Notes under the pieces: generated by a model
The model's input: the letters and a program-made list of their open reading frames with translations, nothing else
The model's database searches: none
Told to the model about the DNA's origin: nothing
Shown here: piece by piece, positions 38,298 through 47,065 of the stretch
Layout of the letters: each line of letters begins with the position of its first letter
How positions within the stretch are numbered: position 1 is the stretch's first letter
Translations under genes and position numbers: made by a program
Assembly: GCA_030148005.1 (NCBI GenBank)
Contig: JASBUI010000019.1
Location: 124,001-188,000, forward strand
DNA length: 64,000 nt
Direction of reading: 5' to 3'
Origin: Paracoccaceae bacterium
Lineage (GTDB): Bacteria > Pseudomonadota > Alphaproteobacteria > Rhodobacterales > Rhodobacteraceae

Positions 38298-38327
38298 AAG
38301 CCCCGCCCGGTTATCCCGGCGGGGCTT
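38298..38327. terminator. Bidirectional terminator between gltA and paaG-like gene
   Basis: AAGCCCCGCC/GGCGGGGCTT, a 10-bp GC stem flanked by A-run and T-run (AAAAAGCC... and ...GCTTTCTTTT), lies between the converging gltA and enoyl-CoA hydratase genes. Confidence 0.88.
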
Positions 38328-38358
38328 TCTTTTGGTCCGGTCTTAGACGGAAAGGCGG

Positions 38359-39135
38359 TCAGCGGCCTTCGTAAGTGGCGGGGCGCTTTTGCAAAAAGGC
38401 CATCACGCCTTCCTTGAAGTCGCGTGTTCTGCCGCATTCGCCCTGCAGACGCGCCTCAAGCGCCAACTGCTCTTCCTGGCTGTTGCCAAAGCTTTCGCGC
38501 AGCGCCGTTTTGACATTGCGATAGGCGACGGTCGGGCCTTCGGCCAGCTTGCGCCCGCGTTCGCGCCAGTGGGCGTCGAAATCGGCATCAGGCACCGCTT
38601 CCCAGATCATGCCCCAGTCGCTGGCCTGCTGCGCCGTGACCTTTTCAGCGAAAAGCGCCGCGCCCATGGCCTTGGCAAAGCCCACCTGACGCGGAAGCCA
38701 GTATGTGCCGCCCGCGTCGGGGATCAGGCCGATCCGGGTAAAGGCCTGCAGAAAATAAGCGCTTTGGCTTGCGATGACGACATCGGCGGAAAGGGCAAGG
38801 TTGGCCCCTGCCCCGGCGCATGGGCCGTTGACGGCGGCAATGGTCGGCACGGGGCAATCATAGATCGCGTTCAGCATCGGCACGTATTCGTCGCGCAGCG
38901 TCCGCTCAATATCAAGGTTCGCCGCGGTCGCCCGGTCGCCAAGGTCCTGCCCTGAACAAAAGCTTTTGCCAGCGCCGGTTATAACAACCGCGCGGGCCTT
39001 TTGACCGGCATCGCGCATCGCATGGGCAATCTCTGCGCGCATCTGCGTGTTCAGCGCGTTCATCACGTCGGGGCGGTTCAATGTCAGAACGGCCAGCCCC
39101 GCATCAATTTCAAGCGATATTGTCGAATAATCCAT
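38359..39135 (-). CDS. Enoyl-CoA hydratase/isomerase, PaaG-like
   Basis: A 258-residue crotonase-fold protein. The oxyanion-hole segments are GAGKSFCSGQDLGD and NGPCAGAGANLALSADVVIA; IGLIPDAGGTYWLPRQVG carries the catalytic Asp position used by PaaG rather than the Glu of hydratases. PaaG isomerises the ring-epoxide of phenylacetyl-CoA to an oxepin and is also used in beta-oxidation isomerisation. No other paa genes are nearby, so the pathway is not certain. It lies upstream of the gltA terminator and downstream of ccmH on the same strand. Confidence 0.85.
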   Translation of the reverse strand: MDYSTISLEIDAGLAVLTLNRPDVMNALNTQMRAEIAHAMRDAGQKARAVVITGAGKSFCSGQDLGDRATAANLDIERTLRDEYVPMLNAIYDCPVPTIAAVNGPCAGAGANLALSADVVIASQSAYFLQAFTRIGLIPDAGGTYWLPRQVGFAKAMGAALFAEKVTAQQASDWGMIWEAVPDADFDAHWRERGRKLAEGPTVAYRNVKTALRESFGNSQEEQLALEARLQGECGRTRDFKEGVMAFLQKRPATYEGR

Positions 39136-39202
39136 TTTCAGCCCTCTTAATCCTTTCGGACAAGATACTGAACTGATCAGTTTAGGAAAGTAAAACCACG
39201 CG

Positions 39203-39655
39203 TCACTCGCGCAAGATTCGATCCAGCTGATCCTTTTCGGCCTCTGTCAGGGCCATTGTGGCCCCCTGTGGCCGGCGGCGGCGCAAGTAAATTGCCGCAA
39301 CCAAAAGGGCTGTGCCCAGCAAAAGCGGCCCGGCCGCCCAGAGGATCAGGGTCGATCCGGTGGCCGGCGGGCTTAAAAGCACGTATTCGCCGTAACGGTC
39401 CACGATGAATTCCACGGCCTCTTTGTTGGTGTCGCCTTCGGTCAGACGCTCGCGCACGAGAATGCGAAGGTCGCGGGCAAAATCAGAGTTGGATTCGTCG
39501 ATCGACTCGTTTCTGCAGACAAGGCATCTTAGCCCCTTGCTGATATCACGGGCCCGCGCCTCAAGCGCCGGGTCCGACAGCATTTCGTCCGGCAGAACCG
39601 CAAAGGCCGGAACCGCCAACATGATCCACAGTATCGCCGCGCGAATAATGCTCAT
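39203..39655 (-). CDS. ccmH: Cytochrome c maturation protein CcmH
   Basis: A 150-residue membrane-anchored thiol protein (Ccl2/CycL type). A signal helix at the N-terminus, the redox motif LRCLVC (Cys44 and Cys47) in GLRCLVCRNESIDES, and a C-terminal membrane helix (STLILWAAGPLLLGTALLVA) match CcmH. It keeps apocytochrome heme-binding cysteines reduced in the periplasm. Its ATG overlaps the ccmF stop by four bases. Confidence 0.95.
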   Translation of the reverse strand: MSIIRAAILWIMLAVPAFAVLPDEMLSDPALEARARDISKGLRCLVCRNESIDESNSDFARDLRILVRERLTEGDTNKEAVEFIVDRYGEYVLLSPPATGSTLILWAAGPLLLGTALLVAAIYLRRRRPQGATMALTEAEKDQLDRILRE

Positions 39656-41625
39656 TCTGCAGGAACCGCGCTGGCGGGCGATTTGCGCGCGCCGGCGGCC
39701 ACACGGTAGCGGCGATCAGAAAGCGACAGCGCGCCGCCCAAGGCCATCAGGATGGCACCGCCCCAGATCCAGTTCGCAAAGGGCTTGATATAGCTGCGCA
39801 CCGCCCAGGATCCATTGGGTTGCGGATCGCCGATGACAACATAGACGTCGCTGAATACACCGTTCAGGATACCTGCTTCGGTCGTTGGCATGCCAGCGAA
39901 GGGGTAGAAACGCCGCTCGGGCTCGACTGTGGCGATGACAGTGCCATCGCGGATGATGTCTACTTCGCCCATGTTCGACGTATAGTTCGGCCCGCGCACA
40001 TCATGCACTTCGTTCAGGCGGATCTCATACTTGCCCAGTGGCAGGCTTTGGCCCGGCGACACGGCGCGAATATCTTCGACCTGCCATGCCAGAAGCGCCG
40101 AAATGGCAAAGACCGTCACGCCAAATCCGCCATGCGCAACCGCTTTTCCTAGGTCTGCGCGAGGCAGGCGGGCGATCCGCACGAGGCGCTGAACCGGCGT
40201 GCCGCGCCCTGTGCGCATGCCGAGATCGATGGCGGCGCCAACGATCAGCCAAGTGCCCAGCATCACGCCGATGGGGCCCATTGCCGATTTGTCGTTCTGC
40301 ATCGCCCAGACAAGCGCAGCGGCGGCAACGGCAAGAGCCGCGGCCGGGATCAGGCGGGTGATCGCGCGCCCAAGTTTGCCGCGTTTCCACGGAAGGATCG
40401 CACCAATGGGCAAAATGGCACCAAGCACCAGAAAGAACGGCGCGGCGGCCATGTTAAAGAACGGCGCTCCGACCGACAGTTTGCGGCCAAAGGAAAGTTC
40501 CGCAACCAGCGGCCAGACGGTTCCGACAAAGACGACGAAACAGGTGACCGCCAAAAGGATGTTGTTCACAACCAGCGCGGATTCGCGGCTGACGACCCCA
40601 AAGGCGCCCTTGGCTTCCATCACCCGTGCACGCGCGGCGTATAGCGTCAGCGCGCCGCCCATGAAGACGCCGATGATGGCAAGGATGAACATGCCGCGCT
40701 CAGGATCGCTGGCAAAGGCATGCACGGATGTCAGAACACCCGAACGCACGATGAATGTACCGATCAGCGAAAAGCCAAAGGCCATGATCGCCAGAAGGAT
40801 GGTCCAGCTTTTCAGCGACTCGCGTTTTTCCACCACGATGGCAGAGTGCAAAAGCGCCGCTGCCAGAAGCCATGGCATGAAGGATGCGTTCTCAACCGGG
40901 TCCCAGAACCAGAAGCCGCCCCAGCCAAGCTCATAGTAGGCCCACCAGCTTCCAAGGCCGATGCCGATGGTCAGAAAGACCCAGGCGGCAAGCGTCCACG
41001 GGCGCACCCAGCGCCCCCAAGCGGCATCAACGCGCCCTTCGATCAGCGCAGCTACTGCAAAGCTGAAGGACACTGAAAGGCCGACATAGCCGAGGTAAAG
41101 GAAGGGGGGATGGAAGGCCAAACCGGGGTCCTGAAGCAAGGGGTTCAGATCCTCACCGTCGAACGGCGGCGTGATCAGGCGCAGGAACGGGTTTGATGTA
41201 AAAAGGATAAAGGCCAGAAAGGCCGTCGCGATCGACGACTGCACGCCCAAAACACGAGCGCGCAAACTGGCCGGAAGATTCCCGCCAAACCAAGCGACCG
41301 AGGCGCCGAAAAGGCTTAGGATCAGCACCCAAAGCAAGAGCGAACCTTCATGGTTCCCCCAGACGCCCGAGATCTTGTAAAGCATCGGCTTAAGCGTGTG
41401 AGAGTTCAGAACCACCAGCTTGAGCGAGAAGTCCGAGGTCACAAAGGCGATCGTCAGGGCCAGAAAGGAAAAGGCCACAAGGATCAGTTGCGCGGTTGCC
41501 GCCGGCTCTGCAATCGCCATCCATCGGTGCCAGCCTTTGGCGGCTCCGAACAGCGGGACAACGGTATTCACCACGGCAACGGCGAGGGCGAGGATAAGGG
41601 CGAAGTGGCCAAGCTCTGTAATCAT
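39652..41625 (-). CDS. ccmF: Heme lyase subunit CcmF
   Basis: A 657-residue polytopic protein (Ccl1 type) that, with CcmH, attaches heme from CcmE to apocytochrome c. The periplasmic WWD motif is present (LGWGGFWFWDPVENASFMPW), followed by LLAAALLHSAIVVEKRESLK. Conserved histidines lie in the flanking loops. It overlaps ccmH by ATGA. Upstream on the same strand are five small genes of a lysis-type cassette and then ccmE, so the ccm locus is split. Confidence 0.96.
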   Translation of the reverse strand: MITELGHFALILALAVAVVNTVVPLFGAAKGWHRWMAIAEPAATAQLILVAFSFLALTIAFVTSDFSLKLVVLNSHTLKPMLYKISGVWGNHEGSLLLWVLILSLFGASVAWFGGNLPASLRARVLGVQSSIATAFLAFILFTSNPFLRLITPPFDGEDLNPLLQDPGLAFHPPFLYLGYVGLSVSFSFAVAALIEGRVDAAWGRWVRPWTLAAWVFLTIGIGLGSWWAYYELGWGGFWFWDPVENASFMPWLLAAALLHSAIVVEKRESLKSWTILLAIMAFGFSLIGTFIVRSGVLTSVHAFASDPERGMFILAIIGVFMGGALTLYAARARVMEAKGAFGVVSRESALVVNNILLAVTCFVVFVGTVWPLVAELSFGRKLSVGAPFFNMAAAPFFLVLGAILPIGAILPWKRGKLGRAITRLIPAAALAVAAAALVWAMQNDKSAMGPIGVMLGTWLIVGAAIDLGMRTGRGTPVQRLVRIARLPRADLGKAVAHGGFGVTVFAISALLAWQVEDIRAVSPGQSLPLGKYEIRLNEVHDVRGPNYTSNMGEVDIIRDGTVIATVEPERRFYPFAGMPTTEAGILNGVFSDVYVVIGDPQPNGSWAVRSYIKPFANWIWGGAILMALGGALSLSDRRYRVAAGARKSPASAVPAE

Positions 41626-41764
41626 GGCGCCACCCTAATCGCGGATCGCCTTCGGTCCAACAGGAAAGCGCGGTCGATATTGTCGCGGCACCTCACATTT
41701 TCGTAAGCGCCATATCGGACGTCAGATCAGCGTTGATTTAAAGGGCTTGGGCGCCCGTTTGCCC

Positions 41765-42190
41765 CTACCCCGTCCAGCCCCAGACCATAAGAGAGATCAG
41801 CGTCGCGCCCCCGACAGGAAGCCAGAACACCTCTCGCGGGAGCGAAAGCGCCTGTTGGATCACCCGGAAATGCATCAGCGCGCCGACGATGTAGAGCGAC
41901 AGAAAAACGAACAGTGCCTTGTTGTCATGCATCACCTCAGGGCGGCCCAGCACATTAAAGCTCCACCACCAGCCCATGACCGATCCCGCACCGGCCCATG
42001 AGAACGCCATGCCAAGGGCCAGAGGCGTTGCCCGCACCCACCAAAGCCACAAAAAGGTCAGCGCAATGACCACGCCCATGATCGATATCGCGCCATAGCC
42101 AACCTTGTAGGTCGACGCATAGCCAAGCAGGTGCACGCCCAGTTCAAAGACCAGAACAAGACCCGCGAAAAGTACGATCGCTCGCTTCAT
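41765..42190 (-). CDS. Four-TM membrane protein at end of lysis cassette
   Basis: A 141-residue, very hydrophobic protein with four predicted helices (about 4-22, 31-52, 57-78 and 95-112, with a further hydrophobic C-terminus EVFWLPVGGATLISLMVWGW). Its ATG 42190 overlaps the stop of the upstream 43-codon gene by ATGA, and the track's 41-codon extension lies inside that small gene. I do not recognise the family. Position could tie it to cytochrome c maturation or to the lysis genes; it is 139 bases before ccmF. Confidence 0.72.
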   Translation of the reverse strand: MKRAIVLFAGLVLVFELGVHLLGYASTYKVGYGAISIMGVVIALTFLWLWWVRATPLALGMAFSWAGAGSVMGWWWSFNVLGRPEVMHDNKALFVFLSLYIVGALMHFRVIQQALSLPREVFWLPVGGATLISLMVWGWTG

Positions 42191-42318
42191 TTCTGCAAAA
42201 CCTCTCTTAGTGCCGCATCCAGACCGGCAGCCGCGCTTTTGTGGCGGGCCATTGCCCGCTTCAGCCCCCGTTCGGTCAGGTGGTTGCGTAGGAAAACTCT
42301 CATTCGACGCCAAAACAT
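42187..42318 (-). CDS. 43-residue basic small protein in lysis cassette
   Basis: An open frame from ATG 42318 to a TGA that overlaps the next gene's ATG (ATGA). It encodes 43 residues, strongly basic and helical (MFWRRMRVFLRNHLTERGLK, ending LDAALREVLQK). It begins 4 bases after the stop of the 60-codon gene upstream. It is absent from the supplied ORF track because of its length. The junctions on both sides suggest it is translated; no family is recognised. An amphipathic membrane-binding helix is possible. Confidence 0.55.
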   Translation of the reverse strand: MFWRRMRVFLRNHLTERGLKRAMARHKSAAAGLDAALREVLQK

Positions 42319-42322
42319 CGGC

Positions 42323-42505
42323 TTATCCCCCCCTTGGCAGGCGTTCCTTGATCAGCGTGGTCAGCTCGGCCAAAATCGTAGAGCTTTTGTTCAGCGCCTC
42401 GCGGATTGCCTGTTCTTTCTGGATGTCCCGCCACAGCAGATAGAAAACCAAAAGCGCCCATGGCCCGTTCTCGGTCAGGATGGCCGCCCATAAAGTGTCG
42501 CTCAT
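42323..42505 (-). CDS. 60-residue BhlA/UviB-like holin-type peptide
   Basis: The frame starts at ATG 42505, which overlaps the stop of the three-TM holin gene by ATGA. The peptide has one hydrophobic helix near the N-terminus (GPWALLVFYLLWRDIQ) followed by a charged helix (KEQAIREALNKSSTILAELT). This layout, a single helix followed by K/R/E-rich sequence, resembles the BhlA/UviB family of small bacteriocin and phage holin-like proteins. It could be a second holin or an accessory to the adjacent one. The ORF track shows it fused to an upstream shadow. Confidence 0.65.
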   Translation of the reverse strand: MSDTLWAAILTENGPWALLVFYLLWRDIQKEQAIREALNKSSTILAELTTLIKERLPRGG

Positions 42506-43056
42506 GCCCCGGCCCGCCATTCTTCCAAGGCGGCATTGGCGCCGGGCGCCGCGCTCGGCGCGCCATCCTCCGGCTGATCGGCGCCTTCCCGGCCCAGTTC
42601 CTGCAAGGCCTCGATGTTGCGCGTGACACTGGCGGCGTGCAGCATTGTCGCCGCGATAGAGCGTTGAAATGCCTGGCCCTTCATCTGGTGACGGGCGCCG
42701 AAGTAGAATGAGACGATAACCCCCAAGAGCCACCAAAGCGGCTCAGGAACAAGGGCAATGCCCTGCATCCGGGCGGCAAACCAGATCGGATCGATCATCG
42801 CGGCCGCAAAAAGGGCAAGCGTTCCCAGTGCCAGCGCCGGGCGCGGCAAGCGGTTGATCGCGTCCATGACACGGTCGAACACGCCTGTGGTGGGCGATGC
42901 AAACTCGCGCGCGAACTGCTCCAGCGCCTCGCCCCGAAGGCCGAAATCGCGCAGGGCGGCGGCTTCGGCGTTTTCGCGAAAGACCTCGGCGGTTTCCTTG
43001 ACGGTATTTCGCCCGCCGCCAAACAACAGACGCAGCACAGCTTCGATCATCCCCAT
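42502..43056 (-). CDS. Three-TM GTA-type holin
   Basis: A 184-residue protein. An N-terminal hydrophilic helix region precedes PRPALALGTLALFAAAMIDP, FAARMQGIALVPEPLWWLLG and VIVSFYFGARHQMKG, which match the 'holin of 3TMs, for gene-transfer release' family. The C-terminus is Ala/Glu-rich and soluble. The start overlaps the endolysin stop by 10 bases (ATG 43056) or by four (ATG 43050, the ATGA pattern used through this cassette). Paired with an endolysin lacking a signal peptide, it would open the inner membrane to let the enzyme reach peptidoglycan. Confidence 0.88.
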   Translation of the reverse strand: MGMIEAVLRLLFGGGRNTVKETAEVFRENAEAAALRDFGLRGEALEQFAREFASPTTGVFDRVMDAINRLPRPALALGTLALFAAAMIDPIWFAARMQGIALVPEPLWWLLGVIVSFYFGARHQMKGQAFQRSIAATMLHAASVTRNIEALQELGREGADQPEDGAPSAAPGANAALEEWRAGA

Positions 43057-43658
43057 GATGCCACCCGCGCGCTGTGCTCCGTCTCGCTTAACCAGAAGCG
43101 GGGCGAGATAAAGTTTTCGGCCCGCGTGATCCAGCCGCCCTTGCCGCCACTGCGGCGCCGGGCGAACTTGCGCAGCGACGGGCGCCGGTCGCCCAGTGAA
43201 TAGTAATAGTTGCGCCGCGCGATCCCGTAGGCATCTGCCAGATGCTCAGGCGCACGGGCGGCTGCAAGCGCGGCGGCCTCGGCGGTTTGGGGCCCGACGA
43301 TGCCATCAACCGCGACGCTTAGCCCCATGTCCCGAAGCAGCCTTTGCAGGATTTTGACCGCGTTGGCGCCCGAATTGACGTACATATCGAAGACGCTTGC
43401 CTGAATCGCTTCGGGCAGTTTCGCCAGTTTCGGGCCCTCGAAATAGTGGCGCAGAAAGATGTCCACCGCATCCTTGCGGGTCAGCTTGCGCACATCGCTT
43501 TGGGTGATCCGACCGTCGCCATCAAGGTCCAGCCCAAGGCGCCGCATGGTGGCCAATGTGACGCCCATGTTCGTGGCCCCGCCGGGATCGTCGGGGTCAT
43601 TCACATAGCCGCCTTCGCGGGCCACGATCTCTTCGGCAATCTTGCGGACCGACAGCAT
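43047..43658 (-). CDS. GH108-family endolysin (GTA/phage-type N-acetylmuramidase)
   Basis: A 203-residue muralytic enzyme. The N-terminal glycosyl hydrolase 108 motif VAREGGYVNDPDDPGGATNM contains the catalytic Glu; the C-terminal half has the PG_binding_3 region (GLSVAVDGIVGPQTAEAAAL, then AYGIARRNYYYSL). An EF-hand-like loop DLDGDGRITQSDV sits between catalytic segments and may bind calcium. There is no signal peptide or SAR helix, so export depends on the holin next to it. In Rhodobacter capsulatus a similar endolysin-holin pair releases gene transfer agents by lysing a subset of cells. No phage structural genes are in this window. Confidence 0.88.
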   Translation of the reverse strand: MLSVRKIAEEIVAREGGYVNDPDDPGGATNMGVTLATMRRLGLDLDGDGRITQSDVRKLTRKDAVDIFLRHYFEGPKLAKLPEAIQASVFDMYVNSGANAVKILQRLLRDMGLSVAVDGIVGPQTAEAAALAAARAPEHLADAYGIARRNYYYSLGDRRPSLRKFARRRSGGKGGWITRAENFISPRFWLSETEHSARVASWG

Positions 43659-43738
43659 CCCAGCCGCCTCCTCTGCGCTGTTTACAACGCCGGAAAGCTT
43701 GCTGAGATTTGGTTAATTTGTGCCTGTGGCAGCGAACG

Positions 43739-44182
43739 CTAGTTCGAGGCTTCCTTGTAGACACCCTGTTCCTTCAGGGCGTCAATAACCTCGCGCGGCA
43801 TGTAGGTCTCGTCATGCTTTGCAAGGATTTCAGTGGCTTGGAAGGTGCCATCAATGTACTGGCCAAGCCCGACCATGCCTTCGCCCTCTTTGAAAAGGTC
43901 AGGCAGGATGCCGGTAAAGGCCACCGGGATCACCGCGTTTCCATCGGTGACCTGAAACTCGATCTTGCCGCCCTCGTTCTTGACGATGCTGCCTTGCGCC
44001 ACAAGACCGCCAATGCGGAAAACCTCGTTCGGCAGTGGCGGCGCTTCGGCCACCTGAGTGGGGCTTCGGAAGAAATTGATCCCGTCGCGCATCGCGTAAC
44101 CGATCAATCCCGTCGAAACGACCAGCGCAATCGTAGCCAGCGCAATGATCTGTATTCGGCGTTTTTTCTTAAGACCCTTCAT
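43739..44182 (-). CDS. ccmE: Cytochrome c maturation heme chaperone CcmE
   Basis: A 147-residue membrane-anchored periplasmic protein. It begins with a basic stretch and one helix (RIQIIALATIALVVSTGLIG), then an OB-fold ending in AKHDETYMPREV, where His123 binds heme covalently. AAAGGTG before ATG 44182 sets the start; the track adds 10 codons. It receives heme from the CcmABCD complex and hands it to CcmF-CcmH. It lies 10 bases after the argC stop and 80 bases before the endolysin. Confidence 0.96.
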   Translation of the reverse strand: MKGLKKKRRIQIIALATIALVVSTGLIGYAMRDGINFFRSPTQVAEAPPLPNEVFRIGGLVAQGSIVKNEGGKIEFQVTDGNAVIPVAFTGILPDLFKEGEGMVGLGQYIDGTFQATEILAKHDETYMPREVIDALKEQGVYKEASN

Positions 44183-44192
44183 GGGGCACCTT

Positions 44193-45221
44193 TCAGGGGA
44201 ACATTGGCGCAAGCATCAGCCCGGCCGTTTCATCTTCGCCCAACATTAAATTCGCATTTTGTAATGCTTGTCCAGAGGACCCTTTGGTCAAGTTGTCCAA
44301 AGTGGCGATGACAATTGCGCGACCAGAGATCCGGTCAGCCGTCACGCCGATATGCACAAAGTTGGATCCGCGCACATGGTGGGTCGAAGGCAACTCGCCC
44401 ATCGGCAGGGTCACGACAAAGGGTTCATCGGCGTAGGCATCGGCCAAAGTCTGATGCACCTTGCCTGCGTCACCCTTGACGTAAACGGTTGCCAAAATCC
44501 CGCGATTTGCGGGGATCAGGTGCGGCGTGAACTGAACTTTCACCTCGCGCCCGGCGACGCGGCTGAACTCTTGATCAAACTCGCCCAAATGCCGGTGCGT
44601 GCCGCCAGCCGAATAGGCGCGATAGCCTTCGGAAACCTCGGCGTGAAGAAGCCCTTCTTTCAGCGCCCGCCCTGCCCCGGAAACCCCGGCCTTGAGATCG
44701 ATGATGATGTCGTCCAGATCGATCACCCCTGCCTTAATCAAGGGCACAAGGGCAAACTGGCCCGTGGCCGCGTTGCACCCGGTGCCTGCAACCAGACGCG
44801 CGCCAGCGATTTCGGCCCGGTAAAACTCGGTCAGGCCATAGACGGCCTCGGCCTGCAGCTCCAGCTGCGCATGTGGCTTGCCGTACCACTTGGCATAGGC
44901 CTCGGGGTCGCGCAGCCGGAAGTCGGCCGAAAGATCAACGATCTTCAAATCGCGCGGCAGCGTGGCGATAACGGCCTGGCTTGTGGCATGGGGCAGCGCG
45001 CAAAAGGCAAGATCGACGCCCGAGAAATCAATCTCTTCGATCTTTTGCAGCACGGGCAGGCCCAAGTGGCGCAGATGGGGGAAAACCTCATGCATCTGCT
45101 GGCCCGCCTTGCGGTCACCTGACAGGGCGACGATCTGCATGCTGGGATGGGTTGCGATCAGCCGGACAAGTTCGGCCCCGGTATAGCCGGACGCACCAAG
45201 AATGGCGATTTTATGGGTCAT
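44193..45221 (-). CDS. argC: N-acetyl-gamma-glutamyl-phosphate reductase
   Basis: A 342-residue NADPH enzyme of arginine synthesis. The Rossmann start is [20 protein letters not shown]; the nucleophile is Cys149 in [19 protein letters not shown]; the C-terminal [14 protein letters not shown] segment is typical. Length fits the single-domain bacterial ArgC. No other arg genes are adjacent. It is followed closely by ccmE. Confidence 0.96.
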   Translation of the reverse strand: MTHKIAILGASGYTGAELVRLIATHPSMQIVALSGDRKAGQQMHEVFPHLRHLGLPVLQKIEEIDFSGVDLAFCALPHATSQAVIATLPRDLKIVDLSADFRLRDPEAYAKWYGKPHAQLELQAEAVYGLTEFYRAEIAGARLVAGTGCNAATGQFALVPLIKAGVIDLDDIIIDLKAGVSGAGRALKEGLLHAEVSEGYRAYSAGGTHRHLGEFDQEFSRVAGREVKVQFTPHLIPANRGILATVYVKGDAGKVHQTLADAYADEPFVVTLPMGELPSTHHVRGSNFVHIGVTADRISGRAIVIATLDNLTKGSSGQALQNANLMLGEDETAGLMLAPMFP

Positions 45222-45278
45222 TTTGACTTCCGTGAAATTTTCAGTGGCGATTTAAGACAGAATGCGATGCCCCTGCAA

Positions 45279-46091
45279 TCAGGCGGCAATGAATTCGATC
45301 TTTCGTCGCAGAAACTGTGTTGCCTTGTCGGACACCCGCTTGGGATCGCCAGTGGTCAGGTAATAGCTTTCGGTACCCGGCCCCTTCATCTTGGGGTGAC
45401 GTTCAAGATAGTCGGCAAGGCTTTCGGCCACCAGATCGGCCTGCGAAAACACCTTGACCTGCGGGCCCAGCGCATTGCGGAACTCGTTTTCCATCAGCGG
45501 GTAATGGGTGCAGCCAAGGATCGCTGCTTCCGGCTTTGGCATCCGCCGCTTCAGCGCCTCGACATGCGAATTGACCAGCGCTTCGGCAAGGATTAGATCA
45601 CCGTCCTCGATCGCATCCACGACACCGCCGCAGGGCTGCGCCTCGACATCGACACCGATGGCGCGAAAGGCCAGTTCACGCTGAAAGGCGCGGCTTGAAA
45701 CGGTCGCGGGCGTGGCAAAAAGCGCCACATGCTTGACCGCAACCTCGCGCGGGGGGGAATTGTCACCCCATTGCCGCTCTGTCAGCGCCTCGATCAGCGG
45801 CACGAAAACGCCCAGAACACGCTTGTCGCTTGGAACCCAGGATTCCTGCATGCGCCGCAGCGCCGCCGCCGATGCGGTGTTGCAGGCAAGGATCACCAGA
45901 TCACAACCTGCATCCCAAAGACGTTCAACCGCCTTGCAGGTCAGGTCATAGACGTCATCGGCATCGCGCACGCCATAGGGCGCATGAGCACTGTCGCCCA
46001 GATAGACGAAAGCGGTGTCCGGCAAGCGCTTGCGCACTGCCTCAAGGACGGTCAAACCGCCCAGTCCACTATCAAAAACCCCTACGGCCAT
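45279..46091 (-). CDS. murI: Glutamate racemase
   Basis: A 270-residue enzyme making D-glutamate for peptidoglycan. The two catalytic cysteines are Cys70 ([14 protein letters not shown]) and Cys194 ([16 protein letters not shown]); the N-terminus [16 protein letters not shown] is the family signature. It is 57 bases upstream of argC and 6 bases after the acyltransferase stop on the same strand. Confidence 0.96.
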   Translation of the reverse strand: MAVGVFDSGLGGLTVLEAVRKRLPDTAFVYLGDSAHAPYGVRDADDVYDLTCKAVERLWDAGCDLVILACNTASAAALRRMQESWVPSDKRVLGVFVPLIEALTERQWGDNSPPREVAVKHVALFATPATVSSRAFQRELAFRAIGVDVEAQPCGGVVDAIEDGDLILAEALVNSHVEALKRRMPKPEAAILGCTHYPLMENEFRNALGPQVKVFSQADLVAESLADYLERHPKMKGPGTESYYLTTGDPKRVSDKATQFLRRKIEFIAA

Positions 46092-46097
46092 TGGTTG

Positions 46098-46973
46098 CTA
46101 TGCCTTGTAACGTGCTTCAAACTCAAAGCCGTAGCCAAGCGATGGCAGCGGCTTTCGGGAAAGCTCATACGTGGCTTTGCGCAAGAAATCCATCGTCTCT
46201 TTGGCATCGCCTTCCAAAGAGCGAAGTTTGCCTTCGTCAATGGGTTCTCCGATAACCACACGGACCGGCTCATCGACGCGCGCGCGGAACTCATTGATCA
46301 AAAGCGCAAGGCGCAGCGTCTGGTGCAAGTGGCTGGCGATCTGAAATAGGCGAGAGTTGTGGCCTTCAAAGAAAACCGGAACGACGCGCGCGCCCGAACG
46401 CGCCACAAGCTTGGCGGTGAACGAACGCCAACCGGGATCCATCGGCATGCCAAAAGGCCGGTTTGAGGTGGAAACCGTGCCGCCGGGGAAAATGCCAATC
46501 GCGCCGCCTTTTTCCAGATAATCCAGCGCGCTATTTCGGGTTTCGATGTTCCTGCAGACGGCCTCTTTCGTGCCGTCAAAGTATATCGGCAGGATCACAT
46601 GGTTCAGATCGGCCGATTTGCGAAAGACCCGGTGCGCCAGAATGCGGAAATCGGGGCGTGTGGCCGACAGGATCCGGCCCATCATCAGCCCGTCCAGAAT
46701 GCCGTATGGGTGGTTTGCGATCAGAACAAGCGGCCCCTCGGCGGGGATATTGGCAAGCGATCCTGCGGTGATATCCAGCGTCAGGCCATAGCGCTCGCAC
46801 ATCACCGTCCAAAAATCGCGCCCGTTGGCCACTTCCTCTTCATAGCCCTTTGCGCGGCGGATCAGCCGGATACGTCCGGTAGAGTTTTCAACCAGCCGGA
46901 TCAGGGTGCGCCCGCCGCGCGATGCGGCGGAACTGGCATAGCTTATCTCACGTGCGGCATCTGCGGGTGGCAA
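46098..46973 (-). CDS. Lysophospholipid acyltransferase-family protein (PlsC/OlsA-like)
   Basis: A 291-residue acyltransferase of the LPLAT superfamily. The catalytic HX4D-type motif is ANHPYGILDGL (His and Asp), followed by GIFPGGTVST (FPEGT-like) and VPVFFEGHNSRLFQIA. This pattern is shared with ornithine-lipid synthase OlsA-type and 'hemolysin' acyltransferases. The start is a TTG at 46973 with CGGAG about 7 bases upstream. The acyl acceptor is not evident. It would act at the cytoplasmic face of the inner membrane. Confidence 0.83.
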   Translation of the reverse strand: MPPADAAREISYASSAASRGGRTLIRLVENSTGRIRLIRRAKGYEEEVANGRDFWTVMCERYGLTLDITAGSLANIPAEGPLVLIANHPYGILDGLMMGRILSATRPDFRILAHRVFRKSADLNHVILPIYFDGTKEAVCRNIETRNSALDYLEKGGAIGIFPGGTVSTSNRPFGMPMDPGWRSFTAKLVARSGARVVPVFFEGHNSRLFQIASHLHQTLRLALLINEFRARVDEPVRVVIGEPIDEGKLRSLEGDAKETMDFLRKATYELSRKPLPSLGYGFEFEARYKA

Positions 46974-47065
46974 GGTCTGGCTCCGTTGCGGTCATGGGCG
47001 ACTTAACTTTTGCCAGCCCAACTAACCAGTGGGCATGTCGACTTTGTGAAGCCGCCCCCGCGCCG

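Noticed and set aside
41765-43658. Whole prophage or prophage remnant
   Set aside because: No integrase, capsid, tail, terminase or attachment repeat is present. Only lysis functions occur, and the flanking ccm genes are intact.
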